This document shows positions 25,113 through 33,000 of a stretch of DNA of 39,480 nucleotides, piece by piece. Origin of the DNA: Deltaproteobacteria bacterium (GTDB lineage: Bacteria > Desulfobacterota > Deferrisomatia > Deferrisomatales > BM512); assembly GCA_030591565.1 (NCBI GenBank), contig JAUVAU010000019.1, forward strand, positions 1-39,480, written 5' to 3'. Within the stretch, counting starts at the first letter, position 1. Each line of letters starts with the position of its first letter. A program made the position numbers and the translations under genes. Below the pieces are notes generated by a model. It did not search any database and was not told the origin of the DNA. It was given only the letters and a program-made list of their open reading frames with translations.

Positions 25113-25158
25113 GCTATTTCGTGGTTAGCCGTGAGTGCCTCGAACCTTCAACCTGCAA

Positions 25159-27579
25159 TTAATGGCAGTCTTCGCACCTCGGTCCACCCACAGCCCATGA
25201 GCCGTTTGGCGGGGCGATGCCACCGTCCAAGGTGTCGCCATGACAATATAGCCCCGCACACTGCAAATCCGATTTGTTGTCGGCGAAATCGCGATGATCT
25301 TTAGGCGGATCAGTCCACGCCGGTGACAAGGGCGAACCATCGGGATGGACGATGTTCAGGGTGGAAGTCGCGCCGCCAAAGTGACAGTTGGCGCACCCCG
25401 GTATCTCCGCCGTGGGGGCGTTGCGGATGTCCTGGTGGCACTCGGCCAGACAGGTGGATACATCCAGTCGCGCTGCGTTTACGTGCGACGTATTCCATCC
25501 TGTGGGGTGCAAGGGGCTCAGAGATTGGTAGCCGCCCGAATGGCACGCCGAGATCTCGCCGTCGGAGTTTTGGTAATCGTTCGATGAGCAGCTGGGCCCT
25601 ATGGCTCCGCCTCCCCCTGACAAAGCGGCTCCGTGGCACAGTACGCAGCTACCATTGATGTTGGCGGCGTTCCGGTGTGAAGTTCCCGCCCCCGTGGTCC
25701 CCTGCCAGCCGGTCGGGTGTGCGTAAGCGTCGACGTGACAGCTCTCGCACCCCTGGGGGTAAGCTATCATCGGCAGATCGAAGCGCGGGTTATCGCCCGC
25801 CCCTCCAAGTTGGCCGTGGCACTGTTGGCAAAACGTCAGGTCCTGCTTGGCGACGGGGCCATGGTTGGAGCCCAGCGTGAAGCTCGTGGGGTCTGCCGGC
25901 GGCACGCCAACCGTATGGGGAGCGCTCTGTACTGCGTAGTCTCCAAATTCAATCGGCAGCAACGAAGTTGAGAGTTGAAAGGGAGGCGAGTTCTCATGGC
26001 AGGCGTTGTCGCAGCCAAAGTTGGTCTCATTGTATCCGGCCCCTGTATCGGGTGACGGGCCGCTCATGTTGATCTCTCCATTCCAATGGGAACCGAGCAG
26101 ATTCAAGGCCGGGTTGAACTGCGGATAGTTGGGATCGGCCGTAAACGAGCCCGCCGTGGTCCCCTGGGTCATGCCGTGGCAGGACAAGCAGCCGAAATGC
26201 TCGCCGGTGGGTACCGCGCCGTGGTCCACAAGCTGGCCGCCTTCAGCGATCACCACATCCTCGTTTGTACCGGTGGTCGGCGGCTGCCCGTGGCAGGTAG
26301 TGCAATCGAGGGTAAAAGTACTCGTCGAGATGTGACAGTTGAGGCAGCTACCCCCCACCGCGCCTGCTCCATCCAGCGAAGCCCCGTGGCAAAGGACACA
26401 TGCTGCAAAAATATTCTTGGCCGAATAATGGTAGGTCTCTGCCGCGTTGGGTCCAGCCCACGGTATCGAGTGGGCTGTGCCGACATCGTGGCAGGCTTCG
26501 CACCCGTTACCGCCGGCAGAATTTATACCCAGGTTGAATCGAGGATTTGTTCCCGGGCCGCCCGACTCCCCGTGGCACTTCTGGCAGAGCGTCAGGTCAG
26601 CCTTTGCATCGGGTCCGTGCAGCTCGCCGCTTAAATATTCGTTGTTGTCTCCAAGAATGTGGGGGACATCCTGCGGCCCCTCCGGGCCGTGGCAACCTAT
26701 CAATGCGCCCACCGCGTTGGTAAAGTCATTGGACATGCAGCTCGGAGCCTCCGCCAGTTGACTGGATGTCGTTGTTCCCGTACCCGGATGGCAAAGCGCG
26801 CACCCCACCGCCCATGCAACCGCAGGGGTAGAGTCGTGACGTAGCGGGGGGTTGTCGATGATGGTCCAGAGCGCTGGATGGGCAAGCGCGTCCGAGTGGG
26901 TGTCGTGGCACACCGTCGCGGCGGTGGAGCAGGAGGGCTTGTCAGCGGTGGGGATGAGGGCAACCATTCCTCCGCCGAAATCATTGGCTGACGTGGAGTG
27001 GCAGTTTGCGCAATACACATGTCCGGTGCCGGGGGTCAGAACGCCGGCGGTGGCTCTGCCTTCCGCGTCTCCTCCATGATCGGCGGGGTCCAGGTAATCA
27101 AGGACGCCGCTTTCATGATCGTCGTTCAGGAAGTGGCTTTCGGGGGCCGGTGGGCCAGATGAATGGCAGACTAAACCTGAGTGATCGCTTGAAAAACAAC
27201 TCGGCCCAGTATCGGTAACGCCAGAGGAACCTCCCGCCAAATCGGCTCCATGACAGATGGCGCTGGAGCACTCGGTCCAGCTCATTGTCAGGGGAAAATC
27301 GCCATGGTCGCTTATCGCACTGGTCCAGGCAGCGGGGTGCAGGGTGAAGGGAGGACCATCGAGATGGCAATCGGTACAGCCGACGCCGACCGTCCCGCCA
27401 GCATAATCATTGCCGTGGCACACCTTGCAGTTGTCGGCGGCGCCCGTGCTTTCATCATCCGCGCCATGTGTTTTCACCCAATCACTGGGATGGACCTCGT
27501 TTTCAAGCGCTTTCTGGTCCGAGCACGCCACAACCAAAACACCCATGAGCACAATTGCTATAGAAAGTCGTAGATTCAT
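25159..27579 (-). CDS. large multiheme c-type cytochrome lipoprotein (OmcB-like position), 15 CXXCH plus 8 unusual CXnCH
   Basis: An 806-residue lipoprotein (lipobox VVAC, Cys about 19), probably on the outer surface. It has 15 CXXCH motifs, the last at the very C-terminus (CEDCH then stop). It also has eight longer motifs: CX3CH twice (CDNACH, CLAECH), CX4CH twice (CSSAICH, CAGLYCH), CX6CH (CSTAATVCH), CX9CH once and CX14CH twice. The CX4CH/CXXCH mix resembles the repeated CxxxxCH-CXXCH domain of Geobacter cytochromes. The CX9 and CX14 forms share S-C-x-S-[NS]-D. It is last in a porin / five-heme / large cytochrome cluster, matching ombB-omaB-omcB order. By inference it is the surface electron-donating or -accepting end of a porin-cytochrome conduit. 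Confidence 0.92.
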   Translation of the reverse strand: MNLRLSIAIVLMGVLVVACSDQKALENEVHPSDWVKTHGADDESTGAADNCKVCHGNDYAGGTVGVGCTDCHLDGPPFTLHPAAWTSAISDHGDFPLTMSWTECSSAICHGADLAGGSSGVTDTGPSCFSSDHSGLVCHSSGPPAPESHFLNDDHESGVLDYLDPADHGGDAEGRATAGVLTPGTGHVYCANCHSTSANDFGGGMVALIPTADKPSCSTAATVCHDTHSDALAHPALWTIIDNPPLRHDSTPAVAWAVGCALCHPGTGTTTSSQLAEAPSCMSNDFTNAVGALIGCHGPEGPQDVPHILGDNNEYLSGELHGPDAKADLTLCQKCHGESGGPGTNPRFNLGINSAGGNGCEACHDVGTAHSIPWAGPNAAETYHYSAKNIFAACVLCHGASLDGAGAVGGSCLNCHISTSTFTLDCTTCHGQPPTTGTNEDVVIAEGGQLVDHGAVPTGEHFGCLSCHGMTQGTTAGSFTADPNYPQFNPALNLLGSHWNGEINMSGPSPDTGAGYNETNFGCDNACHENSPPFQLSTSLLPIEFGDYAVQSAPHTVGVPPADPTSFTLGSNHGPVAKQDLTFCQQCHGQLGGAGDNPRFDLPMIAYPQGCESCHVDAYAHPTGWQGTTGAGTSHRNAANINGSCVLCHGAALSGGGGAIGPSCSSNDYQNSDGEISACHSGGYQSLSPLHPTGWNTSHVNAARLDVSTCLAECHQDIRNAPTAEIPGCANCHFGGATSTLNIVHPDGSPLSPAWTDPPKDHRDFADNKSDLQCAGLYCHGDTLDGGIAPPNGSWAVGGPRCEDCH

Positions 27580-27602
27580 TTCTTATTTCCCGTTTTTCTC
27601 TC

Positions 27603-28076
27603 TTACCGTCCGTGACAAGGAGTACAGGTCTTCGCGGTTCGTGGGCTGCCGTGGCACCTGAAACAGCCGGTTGGGTCCAGGCGTGCATCGATGACATGAC
27701 GTGTGCGATAGTCGCCACGGTGTGGGAGCCGTCTATAGGTATCGCTCTGCCGCCTGATGGAGGGCTTTAGCTCCACCCTCGTCACATGGCAGTCGTTGCA
27801 AAAGCTTTGTGCGTGACACATGTTGCAGACTTGCGAAAATTGGGAGGCCTCGACCCTGTGCCTATCCGAGAAGGTTGGCGTATGGTCGAATTTTTTGTAG
27901 GGAAACTCGCTCTTGGCCTGTTCGTGGCAGTCGGAACACCTTGCCGCCGCCGCTGTTTTGCCCAGCTGCTCGGGGTGAGACGCCGGCACTGTATAGCTTG
28001 GCCCCAGAACAGCACAGCCCACTATGGAAGCTGTCGCCACAACAAGAGAGATGATAACGCCGCGATTAATGACCAT
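27603..28076 (-). CDS. five-heme c-type cytochrome lipoprotein (periplasmic partner)
   Basis: A 157-residue protein with a signal ending in a lipobox (ATASIVGC, Cys about 21) and five CXXCH motifs: CSDCH, CNMCH, CNDCH, CFRCH and CTPCH. The short CNMCHAQSFCNDCH spacing and the distal FDH His resemble the small cytochrome c3/c7-like fold of periplasmic carriers. AGGAG stands 7 bases before ATG 28076. It lies between the porin and the large cytochrome genes, the place taken by omaB (eight hemes) in Geobacter, so it may fill the porin from the periplasmic side. It has fewer hemes than the Geobacter counterparts. Confidence 0.88.
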   Translation of the reverse strand: MVINRGVIISLVVATASIVGCAVLGPSYTVPASHPEQLGKTAAAARCSDCHEQAKSEFPYKKFDHTPTFSDRHRVEASQFSQVCNMCHAQSFCNDCHVTRVELKPSIRRQSDTYRRLPHRGDYRTRHVIDARLDPTGCFRCHGSPRTAKTCTPCHGR

Positions 28077-28147
28077 TTATAACTCCTGGATTACAGTGCT
28101 CTGCCGGCGTATACCCGCGAAGGCAAACGGTCCGGTTGTCCCCAGAG

Positions 28148-29428
28148 CTATTTTTCAAATGTGTAGGTCAGGGACAAAAGCCCTCTGACGTCGCTATCGA
28201 AGTATGGGTCGGAGCTTGCGTCGCCCGAAAGCTTGACCTCAAGCATATCATCCATGAACGAGCTCCCCACCGACAGCGAGCCGAAAATGGATTTGTCCTC
28301 GTCATTGATCTTTTCCTTGTAGCTCACGTAAATAAAATCGGCGGAGAGAAAGCCTATGTCTCCCGCCAGGTAGAGGTCCGCCCTAACCAGTCCATACTTG
28401 TTTTCATCCTGCTCGCCATTCATCACCCCGGCTTCCAGGCCGAGCTGCGAGTTCTTCATCAAATTGTACACGCCACGGGCAGAGTAATAATCGGAGGTCT
28501 CGTCCAGCTTATCGTAGTCGTAATGTTTGTAGGTGAGCGCCAGGTCGAAGAGCTCCCAGAAAACCAGGTCGATGTCGGCGCCTGTGATGGTCAGCTTCTC
28601 ATCCTCGCCGACGAGGAAGCGAAAGGGACTCGCCGTGGTTTCGTCATTATCGAAATAATCGTCAAAGTTGAAGGTCTTGTAGACGGGGTTGAGGGAGATG
28701 CCCGAGCTTCCCAGGGGAAGCTTCGCCTCGTAGGAGTGCTCCTTCCAGTCGTCAGTCTCCATGTTGTAGATCGAATATCCGGCGGTTGTGATGGAGAGGG
28801 GGATGGATAAGGATATGTCCACGCCGTAGGATTCGTCGGCGATTTCAGAATCGTTTTCGGCCTTCGCGTAGCTCACGCCCAATCCGTAGAGGGAGAGCAG
28901 TGTGTAGCCAAGCCGACCACCGTAGATGGAGTCGCCCGAGCGCCCATTGACCGTTTCGACCGATTGGGGAATCCCGCCATATATCTCTACTTTTAAAGCC
29001 GCCCCGATCCCGCCGGAAAGTGAAATGCCGTCCAGGCTCTCCGTCCTTATCCCGGTGAACACCTGCTGGCGCCCGATCGACGCTTCATACCCCCTTTGGG
29101 AACTCTTGTACTGGACATATCCGTAGAGCAGCTCTCCCGTCTCGCTCTTGTCGAAAACGCCATTGTCGATCAGATCCGAGCGTCCCCAACCGTAACCGTG
29201 AACGGAGAAGCCATCGGAATCAAGCTCGCCCGAGTCGAGTTGGAAATACTCGTAAAGGGCCAGTACTTCCTGATCCTTTTCAAACAGTGTGTCTCGTTCG
29301 TAAAAACGCATCAGGGTTTCCGCCTCAATCGACAGCGCGGCAAAGGCTGACAAAGGTGAGAATACAACCCCAAACACCACAACTATTTTACAGACAGTTT
29401 GCTTCTCAAAAAACCGCCAGGACCCCAT
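28148..29428 (-). CDS. outer-membrane beta-barrel porin of the porin-cytochrome cluster
   Basis: A 426-residue protein with a signal peptide (hydrophobic CKIVVVFGVVFSPLSAFA) and a mature part made of alternating, mostly 8-12 residue strands with aromatic ends (GYGWGRS, LLYGYVQYKS, FDLALTYKHYDYD, GLLSLTYTFEK), typical of a large beta-barrel of roughly 18-22 strands. I chose ATG 29428 because GGAGG lies 7 bases upstream; a TTG at 29452 is inside that site. No heme motif is present. It is the first gene of the leftward cytochrome cluster, as ombB/ombC are in Geobacter, and by inference encloses the heme chain across the outer membrane. Sequence similarity to OmbB itself is not visible by eye. 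Confidence 0.85.
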   Translation of the reverse strand: MGSWRFFEKQTVCKIVVVFGVVFSPLSAFAALSIEAETLMRFYERDTLFEKDQEVLALYEYFQLDSGELDSDGFSVHGYGWGRSDLIDNGVFDKSETGELLYGYVQYKSSQRGYEASIGRQQVFTGIRTESLDGISLSGGIGAALKVEIYGGIPQSVETVNGRSGDSIYGGRLGYTLLSLYGLGVSYAKAENDSEIADESYGVDISLSIPLSITTAGYSIYNMETDDWKEHSYEAKLPLGSSGISLNPVYKTFNFDDYFDNDETTASPFRFLVGEDEKLTITGADIDLVFWELFDLALTYKHYDYDKLDETSDYYSARGVYNLMKNSQLGLEAGVMNGEQDENKYGLVRADLYLAGDIGFLSADFIYVSYKEKINDEDKSIFGSLSVGSSFMDDMLEVKLSGDASSDPYFDSDVRGLLSLTYTFEK

Positions 29429-29493
29429 ATGGTGGCCTCCGTAACCCCCCAACCGATGGACTAATTACTCCATTATACCAGTGTAAACTTCTA

Positions 29494-29522
29494 GAAAAGC
29501 CCATGCCTAAGGTAGGCTTTTC
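29494..29522. repeat. inverted repeat GAAAAGCC / GGCTTTTC
   Basis: Perfect 8-base arms (29494-29501 and 29515-29522) flank a 13-base loop that itself contains CCTAAGG. It lies 66 bases upstream of the porin start. It could be an operator, a leader hairpin of the leftward operon, or a weak terminator for transcription from the right. Confidence 0.5.
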
Positions 29523-29949
29523 AAGCTCTGTCCATATCCCTAGAAATTTCAGGTGGTTGAAGATATGGAATTTTTTAGGGTTTTCATCTCTTCTCCCCTT
29601 GTCGGCATCCCTCCTTTTAGACTCTATCGCTAAATTTTCCTTTAGCCCCATCTATTGGGTGCCTCCCCGACCTACGCAAACACTTCTCCCAGGGAAAATC
29701 AAACTGTATTTGATTATCTTTTTCGCCACATATAACCATCCGGTATCATTCTGTTTTTTTGGTGTACAATTCTACTCTTATCCATTCGGGTATTATTTTT
29801 ATCAAGTTCATCCTACCTATACAGCATTAATCGGGTAGATTCTGAGTCTCTAACCGGGTAGTTTTCAGGTCATAAGGGAACCGGCCCGATTTATTGTGTT
29901 TCGTTTGTTATGTCCGACAGGTAGACGGGCAAGCTTTACCGGCTAGACC

Positions 29950-29990
29950 ACAGAACTTGAGCAAGCAAGCTACAGAACTCCAGCAAGCAA
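29950..29990 (+). repeat. 19-bp direct repeat in the leader of the 1677-residue protein gene
   Basis: ACAGAACTTGAGCAAGCAA (29950-29968) and ACAGAACTCCAGCAAGCAA (29972-29990) differ at two bases, 22 bases apart (two helical turns). They end 18 bases before the start codon. The spacing fits paired binding of a regulator, or the repeats lie in the leader RNA. Confidence 0.6.
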
Positions 29991-30008
29991 TTTTCAGGAG
30001 GTAACGCG

Positions 30009-33000
30009 ATGGATTTCAGATCAACAATAAGCCACCCGGGCAGGGCAGGCTTAACGGTCGTTTTTGCGGCCGTTCTTCTGCTTGTCTTATCGGCAACGTG
30101 CAGCGCAGCCCCACTTTCCGTAAACATCGATGTCGTTGGTTCGGATGGGACTCCGGTCACGGGCTACCGATGGCTGGCCGAAGAGGATAGGACCATACCG
30201 GTAACGCCTGGCGACACCAGCTTCGAAGGCACGCTTGGGGTGCAGTTCCACACAAGCTACATGCCACCGGTGGCCACCGGCGATTCCGGGGGAAGTGCAG
30301 CGACAACTCTTACCCTTCCCGATAATACCCAACGTTATTTTATTTCGATCCTACCCGACACAGATTATGCGATGGGCGGCGTTTCCGCCATTCCCGTCGG
30401 GGGCGTGGTCCCTCCGTTGTTGGTCACCGTCAACGCGATGCCCATCCCCACGGCGCAGATCACCGTCTTTGTTTTTGAAGACTCTTTTCCCATAAATAAC
30501 GCCCCCGACCTGCCCAACGAGACAGGGCTGGAAGGGTTCACCATCGTCATAGAGGACGCCGGCGGACGCTACGGCGTAACGGCGGGCCAGCAGATGCTCG
30601 ATGCCTTCGCCAACCCGCTGGGCACCGCCTATCAGTACAACGTCGACGGCACCCCCATCCTGAACCCCGATGGCACGCCTGCCGTGGCGGTTATGGGTTC
30701 AGGAGTTATCACTACCGACGCCGATGGAATGGTGACGATACGCAACCTGGCCCCAGGTAAATATGGCATCCAGGCGGTCCCGCCCGTGGGACTTAGCTGG
30801 CAGCAGACGACGACGATCGAGGGAACCAAGGTCATCGACGCCTGGGTCAAGGCTGATGAGTCCCCCTTCCTGGTGGAGTTCGGCCTACCCGGCACACACG
30901 TCTTCATCGGGTTCACGAAGGAATTCGCCGACCCGACCGGCCTCACGGGCAGCGGCACCATAGAGGGCCAGATTGTGGGAGCGCGCATCTCCAGACCTCC
31001 AGCGCTGGGCATCTCCCCAGGTGAGCCCTATGGCTACACTACCCCCTGGGTCGCCCTTAACGAAGGTGCTGGCGTTGGACGTGGCATCTACGCGGGTCCC
31101 GCCAATGGTGATGGCACTTTCAGCATCTCAGGCGTACCCGGCGGCACCTACCAGCTGGTCATCTGGGATAACAACCTCGATCTGATTATCGACTTCAGAC
31201 TCGTCACCGTCTCGGATGTGGGCGGAGTCTTCGACATCGGCCAGATACCCGTGCTCACCTGGTTCGCCCGTCAGGAGCACCACGTCTTTTACGACGCCGA
31301 TGAAGATGGTTTTCGCGACCCGGGCGAGGTCTACGGCATCCCGGAGCAGGGCGTCAATATCCGCTTCAGGGATGGCACCATATACCAGGCCTTTCCCACC
31401 GACCTTGATGGCTACGTGCCCTTTGACGAGGTCTTCCCCTTCTTCCGCTGGATGGTGGCCGAAGTGGATTTCCTTCGCTACAAGGCGACCGGCGTGACGG
31501 TGACCGTAGACGACGGCGGCCCGCTGGCCCCTGGCGACTCGCTCAACCCGCAGCAGCAGGTTCTCGTCAATCCCAACACCAGCAACTTTGACTCATACAC
31601 GATGGCGGGTGAAGTCCTTACCCTCGGAACCCAGAGCTTCGCTGGACAGAACAGCCGGTTCGAGTGGGGTAAAACCGCTTATGGACATGAAGAGAATGGC
31701 GGCATCTCAGGCATCGTCTACTACGCGGTAACCCGTGCGGAAAATGACCCGCGCTGGGCGGCTGCCGAGCCATGGGAACCGGGCATCCCCGATGTCGCCC
31801 TCTTCCTCTACGAGGATATGGACCAGGACGGCGTTATTGACGACCTTGACGGCGATGGCGGACCCACCCGCGCCGATGTCAACAACTACCCGTTTAGCAT
31901 CTTCGACGGCGCCGCTGAGGACGTTGACTGGAATGGAAACGGTGTCGTTGATTACGGCGACGCGATCTCCTGGACGCGTACCGACAGCTGGGATAACGAC
32001 CAGCCCTTTGGTTGCCCCGAGGCCGACTTCCTGCTCGACGGCACCCTTCCGGTTGACTGCTTTGACGGGCTAAGGACCTACGAGCAGGTTCGCCCCGCAG
32101 TCTTCGATGGCGGCTTTGCGTTCACCGAACGAGTCGATGGCGGCCTGTTTCTCGGCAACCCTGCCGTTCCCGGAATACCTTCGGGCACCTACATCGTTGA
32201 ATCCGCGACGCCTCCTCCCTATCGGCTCCTGATGGAAGAGAGCAAAAACGTCGATTTTGGCGAGGAATATATCCCGGCAACGCTCTTGACTCCGCCGATA
32301 TGCGTTGGCGAAGTTCGCGCCGTCGGCCCGATTCTCACGACCTTCCCCGGTGCTGCAGAGCCTGCACCCTATGCAGGCGACCTGCGGCCGCTGTGCGACA
32401 TGAAGCAGGTGACGGTCAACGAAGGCTTTAACGCCGGCGCCGAGTTTTTCCTCTACACCGACGTTCCCGTGGCAGGCCATATAGCCGGTACATCGCTAAA
32501 TGACCTCAACAACACGTTTAACCCCGACGACCCGAACTTCGGCGAGAAGTTTGGCCCTCCATTCCTGCCGGTAGCTATCTATGACTTCAATAATAATCTT
32601 GTAGTCCAGACCTACTCCGACAGGTTCGGCAACTTCAACGCGCTGGTTCCGTCCACTTTTACGACGAACCTCCCGGCTCCAAGCGGCATGAGCCCCAATG
32701 TGCTCTCCGCTTGCATGAACGCACCGGTGACCGACCCGGCGTACAGCCCGTTCTACTCAACCACCTGCTACAACCTCATGTACATGCCGGGAACCACCAC
32801 CTACCTGGATACTCCGGTGATACCGGTGGCAGCCAACGTGGGCGATGGGAAGTACCCGCCCGATTGTGAGCTCCCCGATGGCACTCCCGTCATTGACCAG
32901 GTGAGCAGCTCTGCGGCTGGTGGCGGCCCCTACCTGATCACCGAGGAGTTGGGTCTGGCTACATTGACCATCGACTCGCCAGGGGCGGCGGTTATGGTTA

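Larger units (their letters stand above)
29429..30008. promoter_or_regulatory. 580-bp divergent intergenic region between the porin-cytochrome and cupredoxin clusters
   Basis: This AT-richer stretch must hold promoters for both clusters. I see a hairpin at 29494-29522, a 19-base direct repeat at 29950-29990, a weak sigma-70-like pair TTGATT (29710-29715) and TATAAC (29731-29736) with a short 15-base gap, and the strong ribosome site GGAGGT just before 30009. An open frame of 183 codons that runs from inside the porin gene through here has no ribosome site and no protein-like pattern. Confidence 0.55.

Noticed and set aside
29287..29838. 183-codon plus-strand frame running from the porin gene into the intergenic region
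   Set aside because: No ribosome site, starts antisense inside the porin gene, and its composition is that of AT-rich non-coding DNA.
29915..29960. GACGGGCAAGCTTTACCGGCTAGACC-like stretch (positions 29925-29950) slightly resembling part of a GEMM-I c-di-GMP/cGAMP riboswitch
   Set aside because: The conserved GGCAAACC half, the tetraloop hairpin and the second receptor helix are not seen, so only a partial chance likeness remains. Covariance-model search would settle it.
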